Assembly (NCBI GenBank): GCA_031277885.1
Contig: JAITLM010000093.1
Coordinates: 1 to 64,000 of the forward strand
Source of the DNA: Microbacterium sp.
GTDB taxonomy: Bacteria; Actinomycetota; Actinomycetes; Actinomycetales; Microbacteriaceae
Reading direction: 5' to 3'
Length of the DNA: 64,000 nt
Part shown: positions 51,307 through 60,008 of the stretch, one piece after another
Position numbering within the stretch: the first letter of the stretch is position 1
How the letters are laid out: each line of letters starts with the position of its first letter
Notes under the pieces: model-generated
Databases searched by the model: none
What the model saw: the letters and a program-made list of their open reading frames with translations, nothing else
Told to the model about the DNA's origin: nothing
Program-made: the position numbers and the translations under genes

Positions 51307-52176
51307 ATGCGGTTCGCTCATCTGCGCCGTCCCGAATCCGACACTCCCGCGCTCGCCGTCATCGACGGCTCCGGCGCGACGCTCGTCGCCGATCTCGTGG
51401 ATCCGGCCCCTGCCACCCTCCAGCAGCTCATCGAAGGCGGCGACGTCCTTCTCGACGCCGTCCGCGACGCGCACTCCCGCGGCGATGCTCCCGTGCACGC
51501 GCTCGACGGCTTCGCGTACAGCGCCGCCGTGCTCGCCCCTCCGGTCGTGCTGGCGGTGGGTCTGAACTACGCCGCGCATTCGAGCGAGCTCGGGCTCAAG
51601 ACCGACACCGCCCCCACGGTCTTCACGCTGTGGCCCAATTCCCTGACCGGACACGGGCAGACCACGTCCTGGCCGCGCGCGCTGTCGGAGTCCGTGGACT
51701 ACGAGGCCGAGCTCGGCGTCATCATCGGCGCCGCCGCGAAGGACGTCTCCGCCGAGGACGCCCTGGACCACGTCTGGGGCTACACCGTGGTCAACGACAT
51801 CACCGCCCGCGACATCCAGTTCGCCGAGGCGCAGTGGTCGCGCTGCAAGTCCTTCGACGGCTTCTCCCCCACCGGCCCGGTGGTCGTGACTGCGGACGAG
51901 ATCGCGGATCCGCAGGACCTGCACATCTGGACCGTCGTCGACGGCCACATGGTGCAGGACGCCTCGACCGGGCAGATGGTGCGGCCGGTGTCGGCGCTCA
52001 TCTCCCACCTCTCGCGCTCGCTCACGCTGCGCCCGGGAACGCTGATCTCCACGGGAAGCCCGGGCGGCGCCGGCTACTCCCGCGATCCGCAGATCTTCCT
52101 GCGCGACCGATCCACGGTCACGGTCGGCATCGACGGGATCGGCGAGCTCACGACGCACTGCCGGATCCTGGACTGA
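51307..52176 (+). CDS. Fumarylacetoacetate hydrolase family protein
   Basis: A 289-residue FAH-fold hydrolase. VLAVGLNYAAHSSELG, VDYEAELGVIIG (metal-binding E-x-E type) and GYTVVNDITARDIQFAEAQW are the family core; FDGFSPTGPVVV and LISTGSPGGAGY complete it. Relatives act as acylpyruvate hydrolases, oxaloacetate decarboxylases or in aromatic catabolism. No pathway partner is adjacent, so the substrate is unknown. TAGCGT ends 7 bases before the ATG. Confidence 0.88.
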   Translation: MRFAHLRRPESDTPALAVIDGSGATLVADLVDPAPATLQQLIEGGDVLLDAVRDAHSRGDAPVHALDGFAYSAAVLAPPVVLAVGLNYAAHSSELGLKTDTAPTVFTLWPNSLTGHGQTTSWPRALSESVDYEAELGVIIGAAAKDVSAEDALDHVWGYTVVNDITARDIQFAEAQWSRCKSFDGFSPTGPVVVTADEIADPQDLHIWTVVDGHMVQDASTGQMVRPVSALISHLSRSLTLRPGTLISTGSPGGAGYSRDPQIFLRDRSTVTVGIDGIGELTTHCRILD

Positions 52177-52202
52177 CGATCGCCCCGCGTCGGGGCCATC
52201 GT
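52176..52202. terminator. Bidirectional terminator between FAH-family and lacI-type genes
   Basis: ACGATCGCCCCG and CGGGGCCATCGT pair with one mismatch around CGT, starting at the last base of the FAH-family stop codon. Confidence 0.65.
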
Positions 52203-52206
52203 CGGC

Positions 52207-53322
52207 TCAGCAACCGCAGCTGCCTCCGACGCGGAGCTCCGTCGCCAGTCGCACCGTGCGCGACGGCATGCTCCCGTCGCCGGGATCCGTCAGCAGCAGG
52301 TGGGCGGCGATGCGTCCCATCAGCTCCATCGGCTGACGCACCGTGGTGAGGGTCGGCGCGGACATCCTGCCCGCGAGGATGCCGTCGAAACCGGTCACCA
52401 GGACGTCCGCGGGAACGCGCACCCCTTCCCCGCGGAGGACGTCCATCACGCGCAGCGCCGTCTGATCGCTGCCGCACACCAGGGCATCCGGCAGGGTTCC
52501 GGCGGCGGCGCGCGCGCGCAGCACCGGATAGGCCGGTGTCCGTTCAAGGTCGGTGTCGTCGAGGGTCTCTCCGCGCGCGCCGGGGAGCTCCGCGACGGCG
52601 GAGAGGAACCCCTCGCGCCGCTCGTCGAGGTCGTCCTCCCCGATCGCCCCCACCCAGCCGAACGTCCGGGTGCCGTGCGTCTCGTGCAGGTGGCGCACGA
52701 TCGTCCCCATGCCCCCGGAGTTGTCCACGGTGACGCGATGCCCGATCCCTGCACGTTTGCTCAGCTGCACCACCGGCACGCGCGCGGCCACGGCTTCGAT
52801 CGCCGCGGTGGTGGAGCGCCCGGGCAGGATCGCGAGGCCGTCGACCCGTCCCGCCGTGTCGGCGAGGTCGGAGACGCCCACGCCGCCGCTGCTGAGCAGG
52901 ACCGCGGTGCCGTTGCGCTTGCATTCCAGCACGAAGCCGCGCTGCACCTCGTCGACGTAAAGGGGGAACGTGCGCGGATCACTCTCACGCTCGTCCGCCG
53001 CGGCGTCCCAGGTCACGGTCTCGGCATCCAGGTCGAGCTCGTCCAGGTCGACCCGCGCTCCCCCGCGGGCCGACGGCGACGCCTCGGGCTCCTCGTCGAG
53101 GAGCATGTCGAAGAGGTGCAGGCCGAGCACCCCGGTGCGTCCGCGCGCGAGGCTCCGGGCGGATCCGCTCGGCACGTACCCGATCTCCCTCGCCGCTTCC
53201 AGCACCACACGGCGGGTGTCCTCTCGGACGCGCTCCGGCCGGCGGAACGCGAACGAGACCGTGGCGATCGACACACCGGCGCGTTGCGCCACGTCGTAGA
53301 CGGTGGGGCGGCTCGACGCCAT
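52207..53322 (-). CDS. LacI-family transcriptional regulator
   Basis: A 371-residue repressor. The helix-turn-helix TVYDVAQRAGVSIATVSFAF (7-26) and hinge ARSLARGRTGVLGL are typical. The sugar-binding domain carries an acidic insertion of about 45 residues (about 73-117) after its first strand and a Cys-rich end, GGSCGC. It is the last gene of the sugar-import/GH3 operon and probably binds the two copies of GATCTAAGCGCATAGAT at 58.35-58.40 kb. GAGG lies 6 bases before the ATG at 53322. Confidence 0.92.
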   Translation of the reverse strand: MASSRPTVYDVAQRAGVSIATVSFAFRRPERVREDTRRVVLEAAREIGYVPSGSARSLARGRTGVLGLHLFDMLLDEEPEASPSARGGARVDLDELDLDAETVTWDAAADERESDPRTFPLYVDEVQRGFVLECKRNGTAVLLSSGGVGVSDLADTAGRVDGLAILPGRSTTAAIEAVAARVPVVQLSKRAGIGHRVTVDNSGGMGTIVRHLHETHGTRTFGWVGAIGEDDLDERREGFLSAVAELPGARGETLDDTDLERTPAYPVLRARAAAGTLPDALVCGSDQTALRVMDVLRGEGVRVPADVLVTGFDGILAGRMSAPTLTTVRQPMELMGRIAAHLLLTDPGDGSMPSRTVRLATELRVGGSCGC

Positions 53323-53361
53323 GAGCACCTCGCTTTCGGAGCGATTCTACTGAGCGCGCGC

Positions 53362-55200
53362 TCAGCCGATCGTCAGCCCGGTGCCGCGTCGGAACACCGG
53401 ATCCTCGGTTCCGTCCGGAACGTCCGCGAAGGCGGCCCGTACCGCGTCCATCGACCGGGGGATGTCGACGGGGAGCACCCCGCGCGGCGGGATCCGCCCG
53501 GACAGCGCCGCGAGCACCGCGGTGTCGGAGCTCCCATACTCCACGGCGATCGCGGCGGCGAACGGGACGAAGGGGGTGAGGATCGCCGGACGATCGAGGT
53601 TCACGACGATCACGAGCGGACAGTGCGCGGCCACCCGGCGCAGCCGTGCGACGAGCCCCGGGGGGAAGTCGAGCGAGCCCTGGTGGAACCATGCCTCGAG
53701 GAAGAGATCGTCCCTGGGCTCGAACGGGGCCCCGATCCGGACGAGCGCGACGTCCGCGTCCTCGGGCGCGGCCGCGGCCGCGGCGTAGGCGGCGAGCGCC
53801 TCCGCCGCGACGCCCTCGGCGTAGACCCTCGGCCGCTGGCCCTGGAACAGCGGCAGCGTCCGGTCGCGGTTCTGCAGCACCGTCACTGAGGCGGCCTGGG
53901 CGCGCTCCCCCTCCGCCCGGAACTCCGCCGCTCCCACGATCCGCTCGGCCTCATCCTCGTCCACGTACGGATCGTCGAAGAGCCCGAGCAGGAACTTCAC
54001 CCGCAGGATGCGCCGCGCCGACTCGTCGATCCGCTCCTCCGGCACCTCGCCCTCCGCGACGAGATCCAGGAGCAGCTCGACGCACTCCTCCCCGCCGAAC
54101 TGATCGACGCCCGCGCCGAGCAGGCGGAGCATCCGCTCCCGCGGCGTGAGCTCCTCCACGCCCCAGGCTCGTGCCGGCAGCACCTGGTCCCCGACGTGGT
54201 TGTCGTTGATGAGCTCCCAGTCGCTCAGCACGACCCCGTCGTAGCCGAGCTCCTCGCGCAGCAGCCCCGTGACGATCTGCCGGCTGTAGCTGAACCCGAC
54301 CTCCTCGATCGGCTCCCCGTGACGGACCAGTCCCACCGGCATGCCGTAGTACGGCATGATCCCCGCGGTCTTCCGGCGGATCGCCTCGACGAACGGCCGC
54401 AGGTGCTCCTCGAAGCGCCCTCCGGGGTAGACCTGCTCGCGACCATAGGGGAAGTGTGCGTCCTCGCCGTCGAGCTGCGGCCCGCCACCAGGGAAGTGCT
54501 TGGTGATGCACGCGACGCTCTCGGGGCCGAGCTCCGCCCCCTGGAAGCCTTCGAGATACGCCCCGGTCATCGCGGTCACGCGGTCGGCGTCGTAGCCGAG
54601 GGTCTGCGCCTGGCGCCCCCAGCGCGCCTCGGTCGGCAGATCCACCTGGGGGTGCAGCGCCATCCGGATGCCGACCGCCCGGTACTCGCGCCCCGCGATC
54701 CGGGCGAACCGCCGCACCTGTTCGACGTCGTCGAGGGCCGCGAGCCCCAGAGGCTCCGGCCACTGCGAGAACGGGCCTGCCGCGAACGCGACCCCGGAGT
54801 TCTCCACGAAGGCGTGCCGCGGATCCGTGCTGATCGTCACGGGGATGCCGTGCGGGGCGCCCGCGGCGAGTTCCTGGAGCAGGTTGCTCCAGCGCGCCCC
54901 CTCGCGTGCCGTCCGCATGCCGTGCACGTTGAAATGGGTGAGGTGCTTGTCCCGGACGACCTGCGAGGTCGGTGACTTCGAGATGGCCCCCGGCTCCTCG
55001 CGCAGCTCTCCCCCCTCGCCGATCTCGATGACCGTGTGGAAGAGCAGCCCCGCCTTCTCCTCGATCGAAAGGCGGGCGAGCAGGTCGTCGACGCGCTCCT
55101 CCGCGCCGAGACGTGGGTCCTCGTAAGGATCCATGATCCCGTTGCCGTTGAGGTCGCGGAATCGCACGCCCTCCTCCGTGGTGCGGTCTTCGGCTCTCAT
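53362..55200 (-). CDS. Glycoside hydrolase family 3 (beta-glucosidase/xylosidase-like)
   Basis: A 612-residue intracellular glycosidase without signal peptide. GH3 N-domain motifs are STDPRHA (125-131), KHFPGGG (234-240) and the nucleophile D327 in VVLSDWEL. The alpha/beta sandwich C-domain follows from about 390. A calcium-loop-like DLNGNGIMDPYEDP sits at 17-30. No FnIII domain is present. It should hydrolyse oligosaccharides brought in by the adjacent ABC importer. The ATG at 55200 is preferred because GAGGAGAG precedes it; an in-frame ATG at 55230 overlapping the permease stop is possible. Confidence 0.92.
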   Translation of the reverse strand: MRAEDRTTEEGVRFRDLNGNGIMDPYEDPRLGAEERVDDLLARLSIEEKAGLLFHTVIEIGEGGELREEPGAISKSPTSQVVRDKHLTHFNVHGMRTAREGARWSNLLQELAAGAPHGIPVTISTDPRHAFVENSGVAFAAGPFSQWPEPLGLAALDDVEQVRRFARIAGREYRAVGIRMALHPQVDLPTEARWGRQAQTLGYDADRVTAMTGAYLEGFQGAELGPESVACITKHFPGGGPQLDGEDAHFPYGREQVYPGGRFEEHLRPFVEAIRRKTAGIMPYYGMPVGLVRHGEPIEEVGFSYSRQIVTGLLREELGYDGVVLSDWELINDNHVGDQVLPARAWGVEELTPRERMLRLLGAGVDQFGGEECVELLLDLVAEGEVPEERIDESARRILRVKFLLGLFDDPYVDEDEAERIVGAAEFRAEGERAQAASVTVLQNRDRTLPLFQGQRPRVYAEGVAAEALAAYAAAAAAPEDADVALVRIGAPFEPRDDLFLEAWFHQGSLDFPPGLVARLRRVAAHCPLVIVVNLDRPAILTPFVPFAAAIAVEYGSSDTAVLAALSGRIPPRGVLPVDIPRSMDAVRAAFADVPDGTEDPVFRRGTGLTIG

Positions 55201-55226
55201 CCGTGTGTCTCTCCTCGTCGTTGCGG

Positions 55227-56090
55227 TCATTTCAGGCCTGTCGTGGCGACGCCCCGGATGAACCACCGCTGCAGGAACACGAACAGCAGCAGGATCGGAG
55301 CGATCACGAGCACGGATCCCGCGAGCAGCAGGCCGTAATCGGTCGCGTTCTGCCCCGTGGAGTAGAGCGACAGGGCGACGGGCAGGGTGTACATGTCCTC
55401 GGTCTGCGCCGCGACGAGCGGCCACAGGAAGTTGTTCCAGGAGCCGAGGAAGGTGAGGATCCCGAGCGTGGCCAGGGGCGGCCCGCACAGCGGCATCACG
55501 ACGCCGCGGAAGATCCGCCACTCCCCGGCGCCGTCCAGGCGGGCGGCCTCGAGAAGCGCGTCCGGGATGCCGGTCATGAACTGGCGCATGAGGAACACGC
55601 CGAGGGGCGCCGTGACGAATGGGAGGATCAGGGCCGGATAGCTGTTCACCAGTCCGAGCTTCGAGACCATCACGAACAGGGGCACGAAGGTGACCACTCC
55701 GGGGACCATGAGCGTGATCATGACGGCGCCGAACAGCACGCGCTTGCCCGGGAACTCCATCTTGGCGAGCGCATAGCCGACCATCGAGCAGAACACGAGG
55801 TTGCCGAGCACCGTGACGAGCGCGACGACCAGGCTGTTGCCGAAGAAGTGCCAGAAGTCGAGCGGGCCGAACCACTGCGCGTAGTTCGCCGCGGTCGGCG
55901 CCTCGGGCCACCAGGTCGGCGGCCGGCGCAGGATCTCCCCCTGCGTCTTGACGGATCCGAGGACCATCCAGACGAACGGGATGAGCCAGATCACCAGGCC
56001 GATCGTGAGGACGGTATAGGAGGTCGCCCTCCCGCTGAGCCGTCGCGCGCGGGTGCTGCGGGTCCGGGGCGCAGAGCGTGTGAGGGTCAT
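55227..56090 (-). CDS. Carbohydrate ABC importer permease, MalG-type (CUT1)
   Basis: A 287-residue permease with six helices and the EAA loop EAARLDGAGEWRIFRGVVMPL (about 184-204). The C-terminal LLLFVFLQRWFIRGVATTGLK is the usual MalG-type end. It is coupled to the MalF-type permease 4 bases upstream and lies before the GH3 gene. Confidence 0.94.
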   Translation of the reverse strand: MTLTRSAPRTRSTRARRLSGRATSYTVLTIGLVIWLIPFVWMVLGSVKTQGEILRRPPTWWPEAPTAANYAQWFGPLDFWHFFGNSLVVALVTVLGNLVFCSMVGYALAKMEFPGKRVLFGAVMITLMVPGVVTFVPLFVMVSKLGLVNSYPALILPFVTAPLGVFLMRQFMTGIPDALLEAARLDGAGEWRIFRGVVMPLCGPPLATLGILTFLGSWNNFLWPLVAAQTEDMYTLPVALSLYSTGQNATDYGLLLAGSVLVIAPILLLFVFLQRWFIRGVATTGLK

Positions 56091-56094
56091 GGCG

Positions 56095-57054
56095 TCAGTC
56101 CTTCGATCGCAGCAGCCGGAACTGCAGCAGGCTCACGAGTGCGATGACCAGGAACAGCACATAGCTGGCCGCGGACGCGAGCCCGTACTCGCCGAAGCCG
56201 AACTGCTGATAGGTGTAGAAGGCGACCGACAGCGTCGAGTCGAGCGGCCCGCCCTTGGTCATCACGAACGCCTCCTCGAAGAACTGCAGATAGCCGACCG
56301 AGATGAGCACGGCGCCGAGGAGCAGCGTGGGCCGCAGCAGCGGCAGGGTGACGGAGACGAGCCGCCGCCAGGGAGAGGCGCCGTCCATGATCGCCGCCTC
56401 GGTGACGTCCTCCGGAACCGCCTGCAGGCCCGCGAGGAAGATCACCATGAGCGTCCCCACATTGCGCCACACCGCCATCAGGATCAGCGAGGGGAGCGCG
56501 AAGGCGGGATCGTTCAGCCAATTGGGGCCGTGGACGCCGATCGCGGCGAGCGCCGTGTTGAGCAGGCCGTCCGGCTGCAGGATGTAGCGCCAGACCACGG
56601 CGACCGCGACGATGCTGGTGACGACCGGCGCGTAGAACCCGACCCGGAAGAACGACACCAGCCGCCCCTTGCCGCTGTTCAGCGCGAGCGCGAGCGCCAG
56701 CGCGACGATCATGGTCACCGGGATCCCGACCACGACGAAGACGCCCGTGACGCCGAGGGAGGTGAGGAACCGGGGATCGCTGAACAGCGTGACGTACTGC
56801 TGGATGCCGACCGCATCGACGGCGAACGGCGAGGTGATGTCGCGGGCGGTGAAATCGGTGAACGACATCGCGAACGAGCCCACGATCGGCACGACCATGA
56901 ACACCGCGAAGACGAGCACGAAGGGCAGTGCGAATCCCCACGCGATGAGGGCGCGCCGGCGACGGGCGGCGGCGAATGTGTCGGCGCCGCGCCGGCCGTT
57001 CCCGCCGCCGGAGCCCGTGCGGACTCCGGCGGCGGGCAGGAGGGTGGCCGTCAT
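56095..57054 (-). CDS. Carbohydrate ABC importer permease, MalF-type (CUT1)
   Basis: A 319-residue permease. The EAA loop is EAAIMDGASPWRRLVSVTLPLL (about 213-234). A 37-residue Gly/Arg-rich N-terminus precedes TM1. It starts 1 base after the binding-protein stop. No ATPase is encoded in the operon, so a shared MsiK-type ATPase elsewhere should energise it, as usual for actinobacterial CUT1 systems. Confidence 0.94.
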   Translation of the reverse strand: MTATLLPAAGVRTGSGGGNGRRGADTFAAARRRRALIAWGFALPFVLVFAVFMVVPIVGSFAMSFTDFTARDITSPFAVDAVGIQQYVTLFSDPRFLTSLGVTGVFVVVGIPVTMIVALALALALNSGKGRLVSFFRVGFYAPVVTSIVAVAVVWRYILQPDGLLNTALAAIGVHGPNWLNDPAFALPSLILMAVWRNVGTLMVIFLAGLQAVPEDVTEAAIMDGASPWRRLVSVTLPLLRPTLLLGAVLISVGYLQFFEEAFVMTKGGPLDSTLSVAFYTYQQFGFGEYGLASAASYVLFLVIALVSLLQFRLLRSKD

Positions 57055-57055
57055 C

Positions 57056-58324
57056 TCACTTCAGCCCGATCGTGTCGGCGTCGGCTTGCAGGGCCTTCAG
57101 GGCGTCCGCGACCGAGGTTCCGCCGCGACGGATCGACTCGAGCGCCTGGTCTCCCTTCGCCGCCACCTGCACCCAGGACGTCGAGACGGGCGGGGCCTTC
57201 GCGGTCTCCAGCTGCGTGCCGAAGGTCTTGAGGTTCGTGTCCGAGGAGACGGCCTTCTCCTGCCAGGCGGCTTTGGCCGCGGGCAGATCCCCCGTCGCGG
57301 TGTAGAACTCGGACTGGACCTCGGGCTGGGACAGCCAGCGCGCGAGCTTCCACGCCGAGGCCGCATTCTTGCTGCCGTTGAACACGACGAGGTTCGCGCC
57401 GCCGCTGAACGAGACCGATCCCTTGTCCGCGGGAAGGACGGCCGTGGCGTACTTGCTCGCGAAGTCGGCGCCGCCGACGGAAGCCAGCTGCCCGCGCAGG
57501 AAGGGGCCCTCCACGACCATGGGCGTCGTGCCGGCGACGAACTCAGACTCGACGGCCCCCGGCGAGGTGTCGACGTTCGGATCGGAGAGCTTCTTGTCGA
57601 AGAAGCTCTTGTAGTACTCGATCCCCCTGGTCATCTCGGGGGTGTCGAGCGTCCACTTCTTGCCGGCGGTGACCTCGGCGCCCGCCGACCACGGCATCCA
57701 CAGCGCCCCCTGGAACGAGTCGTTCCCGGCCGGCATGCGGATGCCCCAGTTCGCCCCACCCTTGGACTGCATGTCCGCGGCCATCTGCTGCAGCTCGTCC
57801 CAGGACTTCGGCGCCGCGGTCCACCCCGCCTTGGCGGCGATGTCGGTGCGGTAGTAGAGCACCCGGGTGTCGACGTACCAGGGCACCCCTGCGGCGCGGT
57901 CGCCGACCTTGGTCGAGCTCACCGCCCCGTCGAAGAAGCCGGAGGTGTCGATCCCGGAGGGGACGCTTCCGAAGGCGTCGCCGAAGTCGGCCATCCAGGT
58001 GGTGCCCATCATGGCGATGTCCGGGGTATTGCCGCCCGCGATCGCCGTCTGGATCTTGTTGTGCGCGGCGTCCCACGGGATCGCGGTGACCTTGACGGTG
58101 ACCCCGGGGTTCGCCTTCTCGAAGGCCTTGACGAAGTCCGGCAGAGCCTCCCCCTCCGCGCCCATCGCCCACATCGTGATCGTTCCGGTGGCCGGTGCGT
58201 CGTCGAGCTGCACCGCGGAGGCTGCGGGCGCCGAGGAACCCCCGTCCGCCCGTCCGCATCCCGTGAGTACCAGGCCGATCGCGGCGAGAGCGGCGATGCC
58301 GGCCAGAGCTGTCCTGCTTTTCAC
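57056..58324 (-). CDS. Carbohydrate ABC importer substrate-binding lipoprotein (CUT1)
   Basis: A 422-residue lipoprotein with lipobox LTGC (C23). Family SBP_bac_1 features include TITMWAMGAEGEALPDFVKAFEKANPGVTVKV and AGGNTPDIAMMGTTWMADFG. It captures an oligosaccharide for the two permeases. The GTG at 58324 is preceded by AAGGAGG at 6 bases. First gene of the operon SBP-MalF-MalG-GH3-LacI. Confidence 0.94.
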   Translation of the reverse strand: MKSRTALAGIAALAAIGLVLTGCGRADGGSSAPAASAVQLDDAPATGTITMWAMGAEGEALPDFVKAFEKANPGVTVKVTAIPWDAAHNKIQTAIAGGNTPDIAMMGTTWMADFGDAFGSVPSGIDTSGFFDGAVSSTKVGDRAAGVPWYVDTRVLYYRTDIAAKAGWTAAPKSWDELQQMAADMQSKGGANWGIRMPAGNDSFQGALWMPWSAGAEVTAGKKWTLDTPEMTRGIEYYKSFFDKKLSDPNVDTSPGAVESEFVAGTTPMVVEGPFLRGQLASVGGADFASKYATAVLPADKGSVSFSGGANLVVFNGSKNAASAWKLARWLSQPEVQSEFYTATGDLPAAKAAWQEKAVSSDTNLKTFGTQLETAKAPPVSTSWVQVAAKGDQALESIRRGGTSVADALKALQADADTIGLK

Positions 58325-58353
58325 GTCTTCCTCCTTGAAGAGTCCTGTCGCCA

Positions 58354-58370
58354 GATCTAAGCGCATAGAT
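58354..58370. promoter_or_regulatory. LacI-type operator 1 of the sugar operon
   Basis: GATCTAAGCGCATAGAT has ATCTA/TAGAT arms around AGCGCA. It lies 30 bases before the binding-protein gene. An identical copy is centred 31 bases further upstream. Confidence 0.8.
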
Positions 58371-58384
58371 TCGTGCTCTTCGTT

Positions 58385-58401
58385 GATCTAAGCGCATAGA
58401 T
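58385..58401. promoter_or_regulatory. LacI-type operator 2 of the sugar operon
   Basis: The exact copy GATCTAAGCGCATAGAT, three helix turns from operator 1 and on the same face. Cooperative repression by the LacI-type protein of this operon is inferred. Confidence 0.8.
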
Positions 58402-58436
58402 CGATGCGGCGCAAGAGGTGTCTCCAGGAACGACGG

Positions 58437-58468
58437 ACGGCCCGCCGCTCCGGAGAGCGACGGGCCGT
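58437..58468 (-). terminator. Terminator of aspA
   Basis: ACGGCCCGCCGCTC and GAGCGACGGGCCGT pair with one mismatch around a CGGA tetraloop, 16 bases after the aspA stop and just upstream of the LacI-type operators. Confidence 0.8.
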
Positions 58469-58483
58469 CGTGCGTGGCGCGGA

Positions 58484-59944
58484 TCAGGCGCCGGCGTCGA
58501 CGTCCTTCGACGGGATCACGGGGATCGCCGCGGTGATCGTCTCCAGTCCCGACAGGCGCGCCGGCGACAGCTGCTTGGCGACCTCTTCGCGGGACATGAG
58601 CCCCGCCTCGACCACGAGGTCGGCGACGTTGCGGTTGGTCAGCAGCGCGGTCTTGGCGAGCGCGGCCGAGGCCGAGTAGCCGATGAACGGGGTGAGCGCC
58701 GTGATGACGCCGACCGAGGATCCGACCATCGCGCCCAGGCGGTCACGGTTGGCCGTGATGCCGTCGACGCAGTTCACGCGCAGCGTCCACATCGCCTGAC
58801 GCATCCAGGTGATGGACTGGAAGATCGAGTGCGCGATGACGGGCTCGAAGGCGTTCAGCTGCAGCTGACCGGCCTCGGCGGCCATCGTCACCGTCATGTC
58901 GGATCCCGCGACGGCGAACGCCACCTGGTTCACGACCTCGGGGATCACGGGGTTGACCTTGCCCGGCATGATGCTGGAACCGGCCTGCATCGCCGGCAGG
59001 TTGATCTCGCCGAGACCGGCCTGCGGGCCGGAGGAGAGCAGACGCAGGTCGTTGCAGATCTTGGAGAGCTTCATCGCGTTGCGCTTGAGCGACGAGGAGA
59101 AGGACATGAAGGATCCGGTGTCGCTGGTCGCCTCGACGAGGTCGCTCGCGGTAGCGAGATCCAGACCCGAGATCTCGCGCAGGTGCTTCAGCACGGCCGG
59201 GGCGTAGGCCGGGTGGGTCGTGATGCCCGTGCCGATGGCGGTCGCGCCCATGTTGATCTCGTACATGAGCCAGGCGTTCTCGGTGAGCCGCGTGTGGTCG
59301 TAGCCGAGCGTCGAGGCGAAGCCGTGGAACTCCTGGCCGAGGGTCATCGGCACCGCGTCCTGCAGCTGCGTGCGGCCGACCTTGAGCACGTCGTGGAACT
59401 CGCGCGCCTTGTTGAGGAACGCCACGCGCAGCAGGTCGAGCTCGTCGAGCAGAGAGCGCAGGTTGAGCGACAGGCCGATCTTGATCGCCGTCGGGTAGAC
59501 GTCGTTCGTGGACTGGCTGCGGTTGGTGTGGTCGATCGGCGAGAGGAAGGCGTAGTCCCCCTTCTCGCGGCCCGCCATCTCGAGCGCGATGTTGGTGATG
59601 ACCTCGTTCGCGTTCATGTTGGTCGAGGTGCCGGCCCCGCCCTGGATGACGCCGACGATGAACTGGTCGTGGAACTCGCCGTTGATGACCTTCTGCGCGG
59701 CGGCGTCGATGAGGTCGGCCTTCTCGGCGTCGAGGGCGCCGATCTCCTTGTTCGCGCGTGCGCTGGCCTGCTTGACCATCGCGAGCGCCTCGATCAGCTC
59801 CGGGTAGACGGAGATCGGACGCTTCGTGATCGGGAAGTTCTCGGCGGCGCGAAGCGTGTGGATCCCCCAATACGCGTCGGCAGGGATCTCCTTGCTTCCC
59901 AGGGAGTCGGTTTCGGTACGGGTGGCAGGCGCAACGGCGGCCAT
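58484..59944 (-). CDS. aspA: Aspartate ammonia-lyase
   Basis: Reversibly splits aspartate into fumarate and ammonia. It is 486 residues, of the fumarase/aspartase superfamily. The signature loop is GSSIMPGKVNP (322-332), and the following PVIPEVVNQVAFAVAG distinguishes AspA from FumC. GGAGTSTNMNANEV and SQSTNDVYPTA are the other conserved regions. GAGG lies 8 bases before the ATG at 59944; a GTG two codons upstream is the alternative. Fumarate made here links to the dicarboxylate metabolism served by dctA. It is not in an operon. Confidence 0.95.
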   Translation of the reverse strand: MAAVAPATRTETDSLGSKEIPADAYWGIHTLRAAENFPITKRPISVYPELIEALAMVKQASARANKEIGALDAEKADLIDAAAQKVINGEFHDQFIVGVIQGGAGTSTNMNANEVITNIALEMAGREKGDYAFLSPIDHTNRSQSTNDVYPTAIKIGLSLNLRSLLDELDLLRVAFLNKAREFHDVLKVGRTQLQDAVPMTLGQEFHGFASTLGYDHTRLTENAWLMYEINMGATAIGTGITTHPAYAPAVLKHLREISGLDLATASDLVEATSDTGSFMSFSSSLKRNAMKLSKICNDLRLLSSGPQAGLGEINLPAMQAGSSIMPGKVNPVIPEVVNQVAFAVAGSDMTVTMAAEAGQLQLNAFEPVIAHSIFQSITWMRQAMWTLRVNCVDGITANRDRLGAMVGSSVGVITALTPFIGYSASAALAKTALLTNRNVADLVVEAGLMSREEVAKQLSPARLSGLETITAAIPVIPSKDVDAGA

Positions 59945-60008
59945 GGACACATCCTCGTGGGTGATGGCGAACAGGGAAGGGGGATGCTCCCATCCTACCC
60001 GTCCCGGA

